Shown: positions 1 through 7,558 of the stretch, piece after piece | How the letters are laid out: every line of letters starts with the position of its first letter | Numbering within the stretch: position 1 is the first letter of the stretch | NCBI GenBank assembly: GCA_903859205.1 | Contig: CAIOLM010000018.1 | Location: 74,895 to 138,894 of the forward strand | From: an uncultured Microbacteriaceae bacterium | GTDB lineage: Bacteria > Actinomycetota > Actinomycetes > Actinomycetales > Microbacteriaceae | DNA: 64,000 nt | Direction of reading: 5' to 3' | Made by a program: the position numbers and the translations under genes | The notes under the pieces: model-generated | Databases searched by the model: none | What the model was told of the DNA's origin: nothing | What the model saw: only the letters and a program-made list of their open reading frames with translations

Positions 1-48
1 CAGGCCCTCGCCGCTTTCGCTGACCACGTGGTCAGTCGCACCAACTAG
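1..48 (+). CDS. 3' end of an unidentified gene
   Basis: An open frame enters from the left edge and ends at a TAG at 46-48, nine bases before the TTG start of the next gene. Only 15 codons are visible (ending ...HVVSRTN), with codon use like the neighbours. That is too little to assign a family. It is probably the upstream member of the same operon as the ferredoxin reductase, judging from the tight spacing. Confidence 0.45.
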   Translation, partial: QALAAFADHVVSRTN

Positions 49-56
49 GAGAGACC

Positions 57-1409
57 TTGTCGAAACTTCGACTTGCCATCGTTGGAGCCGGCCCGGCCGG
101 TATCTACGCAGCCGACATTGCCCTCAAGGCCGAAAAGAACTTCGATATCTCAATCGATTTGTTTGAACACCTGCCGGCCCCCTACGGCCTGGTTCGATAC
201 GGCGTTGCACCCGATCACCCCCGCATCAAAGGCATCATCAACGCCCTTCGTGAGGTGCTCGACCGAGGTGACATCCGCATTTTTGGCAACGTGCACTACG
301 GCACCGACATCACCCTCGATGACCTCAAGAAGCACTACAACGCGGTCATCTTTGCCACTGGCGCAATCGAGGATGCCCCGCTGGTCGTCCCCGGAATTGA
401 ACTCGAGGGCAGCTACGGCGCAGCCAACTTCGTGAGCTGGTTCGACGGCCACCCCGATGTTCCACGCACCTGGCCCCTCACCGCCGCGTCGACCGCAGTG
501 ATCGGCAACGGAAACGTGGCTCTCGACGTAGCTCGCATGCTGGCCAAACACGCCGAAGATCTGCTGGTCACCGAGATTCCGGCCAATGTTTACGACGGCC
601 TCAAGGCTTCGCCCATCACCGACGTGCACGTTTTCGGTCGACGCGGTCCGGCACAGGCCAAGTTCAGCCCCCTCGAACTTCGCGAGCTCGGCGAGCTGCG
701 TGACGTTGACATGATCGTCTACGACGAGGACTTCGACCTTGATGCCGCGAGCCAGCAGGCCATCGAAACGAACAAACAGGTCTTTGTACTGATGAAGGTC
801 ATGAACGAGTGGCGCACCCGCCAAACGGGCAAGGCCAGCCGCCGCCTGCACCTGCACTTCTATGCCAAACCGACCGAGATTATCGACGACGGCAATGGAA
901 ACGTCGCCGCGATTCGTTACGAGCGCATGGCGCCCGATAACGCTGGCGGAGTCACCGGAACCGGCGAAATGCGCGAGATTGCGATTCAAAGCATCTACCG
1001 TGCGGTCGGCTATTACGGATCGCCCCTTGCTGACATTCCCTTCGACGAGAAGCGTGGCGTGATTCCGAACCACGAGGGCCAGGTTCAGGGCGACGACGGC
1101 AAGATCATCCCGGGCATTTATGCCACCGGCTGGATCAAGCGCGGCCCGGTCGGCCTCATTGGTCACACCAAGTCAGACGCCATGGAAACCGTGAAGCACC
1201 TGTTGCGCGATCAGGCACAGTGGTGGGGCCCGAGTTCTCCCGACGAGCAGTCAGTGGTCGACCTGTTGGATGAGCGCGGCGTCAAGTACACCGACGTTGC
1301 CGGCTGGGCTCGCCTCGACGAGCACGAGATTGCCCTCGGAGAGCCGCAGGGTCGCGCGCGCGTCAAGGTCGTTGACCGCGACGAGATGATCGACACCTCA
1401 CGCGGCTAG
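57..1409 (+). CDS. fprA: Ferredoxin/adrenodoxin-type NADP+ reductase
   Basis: This 450-residue flavoprotein should move electrons between NADPH and a ferredoxin in the cytoplasm. The FAD dinucleotide fold is at residues 9-19 (VGAGPAGIYAA). The NADP-binding loop is near 150-155 (GNGNVA). The C-terminal adrenodoxin-reductase signature ATGWIKRGPVGLIG lies near 356-370. Length and motif order match the actinobacterial FprA family (about 450 residues). The TTG start at 57 sits behind AGGAGAG at 48-54, and no better start follows. A plausible role here is to reduce ferredoxins or Rieske proteins used by the oxidative genes further along, but that link is inference. It could also serve general metabolism. 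Confidence 0.9.
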   Translation: MSKLRLAIVGAGPAGIYAADIALKAEKNFDISIDLFEHLPAPYGLVRYGVAPDHPRIKGIINALREVLDRGDIRIFGNVHYGTDITLDDLKKHYNAVIFATGAIEDAPLVVPGIELEGSYGAANFVSWFDGHPDVPRTWPLTAASTAVIGNGNVALDVARMLAKHAEDLLVTEIPANVYDGLKASPITDVHVFGRRGPAQAKFSPLELRELGELRDVDMIVYDEDFDLDAASQQAIETNKQVFVLMKVMNEWRTRQTGKASRRLHLHFYAKPTEIIDDGNGNVAAIRYERMAPDNAGGVTGTGEMREIAIQSIYRAVGYYGSPLADIPFDEKRGVIPNHEGQVQGDDGKIIPGIYATGWIKRGPVGLIGHTKSDAMETVKHLLRDQAQWWGPSSPDEQSVVDLLDERGVKYTDVAGWARLDEHEIALGEPQGRARVKVVDRDEMIDTSRG

Positions 1410-1532
1410 CCGCGCAGAGCGCGACTCCTTCGACGGCCACCTTGCCGCGGTGGCTAACGCCACAGAAAATGGTTGACTTTATCCATTATTTGGTTTCTCA
1501 TAGAAGCACATTTCTATTCTGAGAGGCCAATC

Positions 1533-2990
1533 ATGGCAAAGACTCCTACTCTTCGTCCGGGCAAGTTGTTCATCAACGGAGAATGGCGTGAGTCCTCCGA
1601 CGGTCAGCGTCGCGACGTCATCAACCCAGCGACGAACGTTGTTGTCTCGAGCATCGCCTGGGCGACCACGGCAGACGTCGACGCGGCAGTTGCTGCCGCC
1701 CGAGCCGCCTTCGACAGCGGTGAGTGGTCACGCCTCAGCGGCCGCGAGCGTTCACGCGTTCTGATGCGCATCTCGCAGCTCATCCGCGAAAACTCAGACG
1801 AGCTTGCGTACGCAGAGAGCGTCGACGTGGGCAAGCCCATCACGTTTGCAAACATCGTGGATGTCAACACTGCAGCGGACCAGTACGAATACGTTGCGAG
1901 CTTGGCACAGCACCTCGATGGCGCTACTCGCGAGACACCACTTCCGGCCTTCGCCTTTACTCGCCGCGAGCCTCTGGGTGTTGTGGGCGCCATCACGCCG
2001 TTCAACTTCCCGCTCATTCTTTCGAGCTCCAAGATTGCTCCGGCCCTGGCCGCCGGAAACACCGTGGTGCACAAGCCGGCTAGTGACACCCCGCTGACGG
2101 CTCTGTTGATGGCTGACATCTTCACCCAGGCTGGAGTTCCCGCTGGTGTTGTCAACGTTGTGACCGGGTCTGGATCAGCACTGGGCGACCACCTGGTCTC
2201 GCACCCCGACGTCAACAAGATCGCCTTCACCGGTTCGACCGAGGTCGGTCAGCACGTTGCCTCGCTCGCGGGCCAGACGCTCAAGCCCGTCACGGCCGAG
2301 CTCGGGGGAAACGCTGCCAACATCGTGTTCGCCGATGCCGACCTCGAGCAGGCAATCGGCGCTGTTATCAGCGCATTCGTCTTCAACACTGGTCAGTTCT
2401 GTATGGGCGGACCTCGCCTGCTGGTTGAGCGACCTGTTTACGAAACGGTTCTGGGCATTCTCGGGCAGGCCGTTCCTGGAGTTCCTTTCGGAGACCCGAT
2501 GAACCCGGAAACCGTGATTGGCCCGCTGGCAAGCCAGAACCAATTCGACAAGGTGTCGGGCATCGTCAGCGGCGCTATTGCTCGCGGCGCCCGCGTCGTT
2601 GCCGGCGGTTCGGCAATGGAGCTCAACGGCGGTTTCTACTTCCAGCCGACTGTTCTGGCCGACCTGCCCAGCGAAGACATCGCGGTTGCTGAAGAGACCT
2701 TTGGCCCCGTGCTCACCGTTGAGGTGTTCGACACCGAAGAAGAGGCAATTCGCCTCGCCAACGGCACCCCGTACGGACTCGCCGCAGGTCTGCAAACCGG
2801 CAACATCGCTCGTGCGCACCGCGTCTCGGCTGCCCTCGACGCCGGCATCGTCTGGGTCAACGCGTGGGGTCTGCTCGACCCAGCGGTTCCCTTCGGTGGT
2901 GTCAAGGCTTCCGGCTGGGGACGCGAGTACGGCCCCGAGTCGCTCGAGGCTTACACGCGCACAAAGTCAGTCGTTATTTCGACGCTCTGA
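1533..2990 (+). CDS. NAD(P)-dependent aldehyde dehydrogenase
   Basis: This 485-residue ALDH-superfamily enzyme oxidises an aldehyde to a carboxylate. The catalytic cysteine is at about residue 290, in the context FNTGQFCMGG, and the general-base Glu lies in TAELGGN. The cofactor-loop sequence ITPFNFPL and a GSTEVG turn are present. ATG 1533 was chosen because GAGAGG at 1521-1526 is well spaced; the frame also opens upstream at TTG 1473, but that stretch contains a TTGACT element and looks like promoter. The CMGGP context is unusual compared with the common CxAxxR, so the substrate cannot be named. It stands alone between two short intergenic stretches. Confidence 0.88.
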   Translation: MAKTPTLRPGKLFINGEWRESSDGQRRDVINPATNVVVSSIAWATTADVDAAVAAARAAFDSGEWSRLSGRERSRVLMRISQLIRENSDELAYAESVDVGKPITFANIVDVNTAADQYEYVASLAQHLDGATRETPLPAFAFTRREPLGVVGAITPFNFPLILSSSKIAPALAAGNTVVHKPASDTPLTALLMADIFTQAGVPAGVVNVVTGSGSALGDHLVSHPDVNKIAFTGSTEVGQHVASLAGQTLKPVTAELGGNAANIVFADADLEQAIGAVISAFVFNTGQFCMGGPRLLVERPVYETVLGILGQAVPGVPFGDPMNPETVIGPLASQNQFDKVSGIVSGAIARGARVVAGGSAMELNGGFYFQPTVLADLPSEDIAVAEETFGPVLTVEVFDTEEEAIRLANGTPYGLAAGLQTGNIARAHRVSAALDAGIVWVNAWGLLDPAVPFGGVKASGWGREYGPESLEAYTRTKSVVISTL

Positions 2991-3035
2991 GTTCGCTGAG
3001 TTCGCTGAGTTCGCTGAGTTCGCTGCGTTCGTTGC
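2991..3035. repeat. 9-bp tandem repeat, five copies
   Basis: GTTCGCTGA is repeated immediately after the ALDH stop codon: three perfect copies at 2991-2999, 3000-3008 and 3009-3017, followed by two diverged copies (GTTCGCTGC, GTTCGTTGC). The array fills the gap between two convergent genes. Each unit carries a TGA in one frame. The 9-bp period preserves the reading frame, so an older longer C-terminus is possible. No terminator-like stem is evident in the same gap. Confidence 0.8.
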
Positions 3036-3045
3036 GCGAGCTGAA

Positions 3046-4401
3046 CTAAGCGTTCACCAGTTCGCGCACGCAAGCTTCGAAGTGCAGCTGGTGTGCGTCG
3101 ACGTCTGCCTTGGTCGTTGTCGGGCACATCAGCGCCATGTTGTGGAACGGCGTAATCATGATTCCGCGGTTGGCCAAGTACAGGTGGATGTAGTCCTCGA
3201 GTTCGCCGTCCGCTGACTCGTGCGCGGCCGTGCCGGTGCGCGGGTATGGCTTGGCAAAGCGGTACTCGGCGCGTGCTCCGAGCTGGTTGATGGCCCAGGG
3301 CAGGTCGTATCGGTCGAAGATTGCCTGCACGCCATCCGTGAAGTAAGTGGCGGTAGCGATCATCTTCTCGAAGGCCTCATCGGTGAGCACCTTCTCGAGG
3401 GTGGCACGCATGGCGGCGACCTGCAGCGGGTTGCCCGCAAGGGTTCCGCCGACGCCGCCCATGTCGATGAGGTCGAGTTCAGTACGCTCGAGCACCCGCG
3501 CTGCGAACTCGGCACTCAGGCCGTAAGTGCCGGTCGGGATGCCTCCAGCAATGGACTTGCCGATGATGACCAGGTCGGGTTCGAGGTTGTCGCGCTTGGT
3601 CATGCCACCGGGGCCAGCCGAGAAGGTGTGCGTCTCATCGATGATGAGCAGCGTGCCGTACTTACGGGTGAGCTCGCGCACACCTTCTAGGTATCCGGGC
3701 TCGGGCAACACGATGCCGATGTTCGTCAGGGCCGGCTCGATGAGCACGGCAGCCACGTCGTTGTTGGCCAGCTCACGCTCGAGCATTTCAAGGTCGTTGA
3801 ACTCGGCAACGCGTGAGGTCTCGGTGACGTCAACCGGGGAGCCCACGTTTCCGGGGCGACTCATGCCGTGTCCGTCGGGGCCAACCACGATGAGGGCCTC
3901 ATCTACTGAGCCGTGGTAGCAGTACGCGTGGAACAGGATCTTGGGTCGGCCGGTGATGGCCCGGACCAAGCGGATGGCCCAGCGGTTGGCATCGGTTGCG
4001 GTCAGCGAGAAGCTCCACTTGTCCATGCCGAAGCGGCGGGTCAGTTCAGCGCCTACCCACTCGGCGTCTTCGGTGGGAAGCATGGTGGTCAGTCCACCCT
4101 GGTCGGCCACGCGCCTGACGATTGCCTCGACCACTGCTGGGGCGGAGTGCCCGGCCATCGAGCCGGTGTCACCGAGTGCGAAGTCGATGTATTCGTTTCC
4201 GTCGATGTCGGTGACGCGGTTTCCCTTGGCACCCTCGAGGTAGATCGGAAACCCGCCTGCCTTCTTGTTCATCCATGTCATCGGCACGCTGCCGAAGAGG
4301 TGAGTGGCGTTTTCGTAGGCGGCTTTTGACTTGGGATGCGTGCGCACGAACTCCGCGCGCTCGCGGTCAAAAAGTTCGGCAAGACGGTTGCGGTCAATCA
4401 T
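3046..4401 (-). CDS. Class III PLP aminotransferase (glutamate-1-semialdehyde aminomutase-like)
   Basis: This 451-residue fold-type I PLP enzyme transfers amino groups or isomerises an amino aldehyde. The PLP lysine is K282 in IGKSIAGGIPTG. A DETHTF segment supplies the cofactor Asp, and the GSAM-like FHAYCYHGS segment is present. The ATG at 4401 follows GAGAGAG on the minus strand. It is probably not the tetrapyrrole HemL, because no haem-biosynthesis genes are nearby. Standalone GSAM-like aminotransferases commonly act on beta- or omega-amino acids, so a catabolic transaminase is likely. It converges on the ALDH, which could consume its aldehyde product, though the two are not co-transcribed. 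Confidence 0.85.
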   Translation of the reverse strand: MIDRNRLAELFDRERAEFVRTHPKSKAAYENATHLFGSVPMTWMNKKAGGFPIYLEGAKGNRVTDIDGNEYIDFALGDTGSMAGHSAPAVVEAIVRRVADQGGLTTMLPTEDAEWVGAELTRRFGMDKWSFSLTATDANRWAIRLVRAITGRPKILFHAYCYHGSVDEALIVVGPDGHGMSRPGNVGSPVDVTETSRVAEFNDLEMLERELANNDVAAVLIEPALTNIGIVLPEPGYLEGVRELTRKYGTLLIIDETHTFSAGPGGMTKRDNLEPDLVIIGKSIAGGIPTGTYGLSAEFAARVLERTELDLIDMGGVGGTLAGNPLQVAAMRATLEKVLTDEAFEKMIATATYFTDGVQAIFDRYDLPWAINQLGARAEYRFAKPYPRTGTAAHESADGELEDYIHLYLANRGIMITPFHNMALMCPTTTKADVDAHQLHFEACVRELVNA

Positions 4402-4450
4402 GTCTTTACTCTCTCACGAGTGCCCGGGGCGTTTCACTAGGCTCAATAGC

Positions 4451-6013
4451 GTGAGCGCATTTACAGACGACAATCTGATTGTTGAGACCCGTGAGGGAAA
4501 GGTGCGTGGGGCACGCGCCGGAAACACTTACCGCTGGTTGGGCATCCCCTACGCGGCTCCGCCCGTGGGCGAGCTTCGCTATCGCGCGCCGCAGCCTCCG
4601 CTGAAGTGGAACGGCGTTCGAGACGCACTCGAGTTTGGTTCGGTTGCCCCGCAGGAAGCCACCAAGCTCATTCCGATTCCCGCCGGTCTCAAAATTGACG
4701 AAGACTGCCTGTCGCTCAACGTGTGGGTGCCCAAGGCTGCGGCGACCGACGGACGCAAACGCCCGGTCATGCTCTGGGTGCACGGCGGCGCATACTTCAT
4801 TGGCTTCTCCGCTCAGCCCGTCTACAACGGTCAGGCGCTCGCCGATCAGGGCGACGTGATCGTGGTCACCATTAACTACCGCCTGGGTGCCGTGGGCTTT
4901 CTCGACTTCCGTTCCTTCGGCGATGACAAGCACGTCTTCGAAGCAAACCTCGGACTTCGCGACATTATTGCCGCGCTGCAGTGGGTGCAATCAAACATCG
5001 AGGGCTTTGGCGGTGACCGCGACCAGGTCACACTTTTTGGCGAATCTGCAGGTGGCGGATGCGTTACTACGCTGATGGCCAGTCCCAAGGCCAAGGGCCT
5101 CTTCCATCGGGCCATCGCGGAGTCGTCGCCGGCGACAAGCGTTTACGGGCCAGAGCGCACGGCCATGATTGCCGGCGCGTACCTCGACCTCATGGGCATT
5201 GATCGTGCCGAGGCCAAGACCAAGCTGCGCGAGCTCTCGGCTTTCGAGCTTGCGTCAAAGACCACCGATCACCTCGACTACGTGGCCACGACCTGGCCCG
5301 GGCTGGTTGCGTTCGCGCCAGCGATCGACGGCGACATCATCACCGATTACCCGGTGAACATATTCAGGGCTGGTCAGCAGATGCGCATCCCGTTGATTAT
5401 CGGAACGAATCGTGATGAAGCAGCCCTGTTTAAGTTGATGAAGTCACCACTCATGCCGATTACCGGCGAGAGCCTGCACAAGATGTTCGCTGCCGTGGCG
5501 ACCGAGAACCCGAGCTTCGCTGGGGCCGAAGGGCGCATTACCGGCGCCTACCCGGGCTACCCCAAGCAATCGGCCTGCATGAAGGTTTCGCGCGATGCCG
5601 GTTTTCGCATGCCCTGCACGTGGGTGGCAGCTGCACACAGTCGCGTTGCACCCACGTGGATGTACCGCTTCGACCAGGCGCCACCCCTATTTAGGGTGAT
5701 CGGCATCGGGGCCTCGCACGGCACCGAGTTGCCTTACGTTTTCGGAACCCTTCCGGTCAAGGTCACCAAAAAGAACCCCGGGTTCTTGATGGGTGGGCTA
5801 CCCACGGCGCACAAGGTGAGTGCGCGCATGCAAGCGCGGTGGGCTGCGTTCGGTCGCACGGGTCACCCCGACGGCGACAGTTCACTTGTCTGGCCGAACT
5901 ACAACGGAGATGCGCGGGCGACTCTGCTCATCAACGCCAGCGACTCAGTTGCCAACGACCCTGACGGCAAAGTGCGTCAAGCGTGGGGCGAAGAGATTCT
6001 CGGCTTCAAATAG
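4451..6013 (+). CDS. Type-B carboxylesterase
   Basis: This 520-residue alpha/beta hydrolase cleaves carboxyl esters. The oxyanion-hole segment MLWVHGGAYFIG and the nucleophile elbow FGESAGGG (Ser199) are clear. A likely catalytic His sits in GASHGTELPY, and the acidic member is probably in the GTNRDEA region. GTG 4451 begins the conserved N-terminus (SAFTDDNLIVETREGKVRG); the frame remains open upstream but overlaps the 5' end of the opposite-strand aminotransferase, which is not credible coding. No signal peptide is seen, so it is cytoplasmic. It is divergent from the aminotransferase with about 50 bp between them. Confidence 0.88.
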   Translation: MSAFTDDNLIVETREGKVRGARAGNTYRWLGIPYAAPPVGELRYRAPQPPLKWNGVRDALEFGSVAPQEATKLIPIPAGLKIDEDCLSLNVWVPKAAATDGRKRPVMLWVHGGAYFIGFSAQPVYNGQALADQGDVIVVTINYRLGAVGFLDFRSFGDDKHVFEANLGLRDIIAALQWVQSNIEGFGGDRDQVTLFGESAGGGCVTTLMASPKAKGLFHRAIAESSPATSVYGPERTAMIAGAYLDLMGIDRAEAKTKLRELSAFELASKTTDHLDYVATTWPGLVAFAPAIDGDIITDYPVNIFRAGQQMRIPLIIGTNRDEAALFKLMKSPLMPITGESLHKMFAAVATENPSFAGAEGRITGAYPGYPKQSACMKVSRDAGFRMPCTWVAAAHSRVAPTWMYRFDQAPPLFRVIGIGASHGTELPYVFGTLPVKVTKKNPGFLMGGLPTAHKVSARMQARWAAFGRTGHPDGDSSLVWPNYNGDARATLLINASDSVANDPDGKVRQAWGEEILGFK

Positions 6014-6034
6014 AGGCGATTGAGCCTGTCGAAA

Positions 6035-6523
6035 TCAGCGGAAGTTCACGAACTGAAGCGCAACTTCGAAGTCTTCGTTCTTCAGCATCGCCATCGTCGC
6101 CTGCAGGTCGTCGCGGCTCTTCGAAGAAACGCGAATCTCGTCGCCTTGAATCTGCGACTTGACCGACTTGGGAGCCTTCTCGCGAATGGCGAGGTTCACC
6201 TTTTTGGCGTTGGGCTGGTCGATGCCCTCTTTCATTGACGCCTCGATGCGAAACTCTTTGCCGCTGGGGAACGGGGCGCCGGCATCCAGCTGACGCAGTG
6301 TGATTCCGCGCTTGATGAGCTTCGATTCGAACACCTCGAGAACGGCCTTGACGCGCTCCTCAGAGTTTGCCTTCATCAGGAACTTCTCGCCTGACTTCTC
6401 GAGGGATGCGCCGACACCTTTGAAGTCGTAGCGCTGTTCAATCTCTTTGGTCGCCTGGTTGTAGGCGTTGTCGACCTCCATGGGGTCAACCTTGCTTACG
6501 ATGTCGAATGATGAATCAGCCAT
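6035..6523 (-). CDS. YajQ-family nucleotide-binding protein
   Basis: This 162-residue protein contains the family's N-terminal MADSSFDIVSKVD and the KxxNxATKEIEQRYDFKG segment, then the C-terminal VSSKSRDDLQATMAML and FVNFR end. Length and both conserved blocks match YajQ (UPF0234), two ferredoxin-like domains that bind nucleic acid or, in some bacteria, cyclic di-GMP. Its physiological role in actinobacteria is not settled. It converges on the esterase with a 21-bp gap. The start is ATG 6523. Confidence 0.92.
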   Translation of the reverse strand: MADSSFDIVSKVDPMEVDNAYNQATKEIEQRYDFKGVGASLEKSGEKFLMKANSEERVKAVLEVFESKLIKRGITLRQLDAGAPFPSGKEFRIEASMKEGIDQPNAKKVNLAIREKAPKSVKSQIQGDEIRVSSKSRDDLQATMAMLKNEDFEVALQFVNFR

Positions 6524-6616
6524 GGCTTTAGTTTAGGCGACCGGCGATTTTCACTAAGCCCGTCTGCCGGGTATTGTTTAGGGGCACCTCAAAGCGTTCG
6601 CGCCGCGGGTGCAGCC

Positions 6617-6698
6617 GGCGAGTTACCCTAGCGGCCAAAGGGATCTGACTGTAAATCAGACGGCTCAGCCTTCGGGGGTTCGAATCCCTCACTCGCCA
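6617..6698 (+). tRNA. tRNA-Tyr (GTA)
   Basis: The acceptor stem pairs GGCGAGT (6617-6623) with ACTCGCC (6691-6697). The anticodon arm is TCTGA-CTGTAAA-TCAGA with anticodon GTA at 6651-6653. A long variable arm (around ACGGCTCAGCCTTCG) identifies the class II tRNA-Tyr, and the T-loop TTCGAAT is canonical. CCA is not encoded as such (ACA follows). A plausible -10 (TATTGT) lies about 40 bp upstream. Confidence 0.97.
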
Positions 6699-6699
6699 C

Positions 6700-6740
6700 A
6701 ACGAAGAAAGACCCCCGCTTGTCGGGGGTCTTTCTTCGTT
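6700..6740 (+). terminator. Intrinsic terminator of tRNA-Tyr
   Basis: AACGAAGAAAGACCCCCG (6700-6717) and CGGGGGTCTTTCTTCGTT (6723-6740) form a perfect 18-bp stem with the 5-nt loop CTTGT. It begins one base after the tRNA end. The stem contains its own U-rich 3' side, and no separate T-tail follows. Confidence 0.9.
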
Positions 6741-6898
6741 GCCGGCTCGCGTAGGGGATTCGAAGCCCGCAGGGGGCCCTCACTCGCCCCAGCTCGCTCC
6801 CATGCCCAACTGTCCACAATCCATTCCGTGTGCGCATCCGGCTAAATCCAGTGCTGGCACGCTCCCCCCATTAGCTGGACAATAGGAAGGTGCTCACA

Positions 6899-7123
6899 TT
6901 GAACGAACCGCAGATATGGACAATCATTGGCGTCTTCGCGTCCGCGCTGTTCGGAATGCTGGGTTTTCTTATGACCTCGTTCACACGAGCAATCAAGACC
7001 GAACTTTCGTCTCTGCGCTCCGAGATGAACGTGCGATTTGACGCATTGACGGGTCGCCTAGAGCACATCGATCGTGACGTACAGTTCTTGATGAAGCGCG
7101 AGTTCGGCGAGAGTCAGCCGTAG
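6899..7123 (+). CDS. Small single-pass membrane protein with C-terminal coiled coil
   Basis: This 74-residue protein is of unknown function. One hydrophobic segment near residues 6-26 (IWTIIGVFASALFGMLGF) is followed by an amphipathic, charged heptad-like region (RAIKTELSSLRSEMNVRF...HIDRDVQFLM) that probably forms a coiled coil. TTG 6899 was chosen because AGGAAGG (6884-6890) lies 8 nt upstream; the alternative GTG 6890 overlaps that site. Similar short TM-plus-coil proteins are common in actinobacteria without assigned roles. It stands alone and converges on the next gene. Confidence 0.65.
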   Translation: MNEPQIWTIIGVFASALFGMLGFLMTSFTRAIKTELSSLRSEMNVRFDALTGRLEHIDRDVQFLMKREFGESQP

Positions 7124-7126
7124 CGG

Positions 7127-7453
7127 TTAGCCCAGGTACGCCCGTAGCTCGACCTTGCGATTGCACGCATGGGATGCGCCCTGTGCGATGTCGAGAGCCT
7201 GAGCCTCGTCGTCGGCCTCGATGATCCAGAACCCTGTGTAGCGCTCGGGTTCTGAGTAGAGCGATCCCGGCGACACCACACCGCCGCCGCCACGATTGTC
7301 GATGATGTGGGCGTTGTCCCCAGAGTGGATGCCCTCGGCCATGACGAAGTGTCCGGCAGCTTTGAGCCCGTCGTTGAACGCGCCAATCGCATCCATCTCG
7401 ACTTCGCCGGCCGGGGCCAGGCCGTCATCGATGACAAAAATCATGAAGCGCAT
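7127..7453 (-). CDS. YCII/DGPF-domain protein
   Basis: This 108-residue single-domain protein has a ferredoxin-like alpha/beta dimeric fold, recognisable from the N-terminal RFMIFVIDD strand, the MAEGIHSGDNAHII middle and the GFWIIEADDEAQALDIAQ helix. DGPF/YCII proteins are often encoded near sigma factors, but none is here, so the function is unknown. ATG 7453 gives the usual family N-terminus; an upstream GTG/ATG extension to 7489 adds twelve unconserved residues. No strong ribosome site is visible. Confidence 0.75.
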   Translation of the reverse strand: MRFMIFVIDDGLAPAGEVEMDAIGAFNDGLKAAGHFVMAEGIHSGDNAHIIDNRGGGGVVSPGSLYSEPERYTGFWIIEADDEAQALDIAQGASHACNRKVELRAYLG

Positions 7454-7497
7454 GTGTTCAGTATTCCGCACAAGCGCTTGGCGTCCCACGTAGAAAA

Positions 7498-7515
7498 TAT
7501 CTTGATATCAAGATA
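7498..7515. promoter_or_regulatory. Perfect 18-bp palindrome upstream of icd
   Basis: TATCTTGATATCAAGATA is exactly its own reverse complement and ends 43 bp before the icd GTG start, the position expected for an operator or activator site. The flank also lies upstream of the divergent YCII gene. The binding protein is unknown; MarR-like dimers often recognise TTGATATCAA-type cores. The structure is seen directly; regulation of icd is inference. Confidence 0.6.
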
Positions 7516-7558
7516 CTTTTAACCTGCCGACATTTATTCAGACGAAAGACGTGCATCC

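Noticed and set aside
1473-1532. N-terminal extension of the first ALDH
   Set aside because: The extra 20 residues would start at a TTG that forms part of a TTGACT promoter-like element, and a good ribosome site precedes ATG 1533.
2991-3035. Possible CRISPR-like array
   Set aside because: Units are 9 bp and contiguous without spacers, so this is a simple tandem repeat.
3046-4401. HemL glutamate-1-semialdehyde aminomutase for tetrapyrrole synthesis
   Set aside because: No hem genes are adjacent. A catabolic class III aminotransferase fits the context better.
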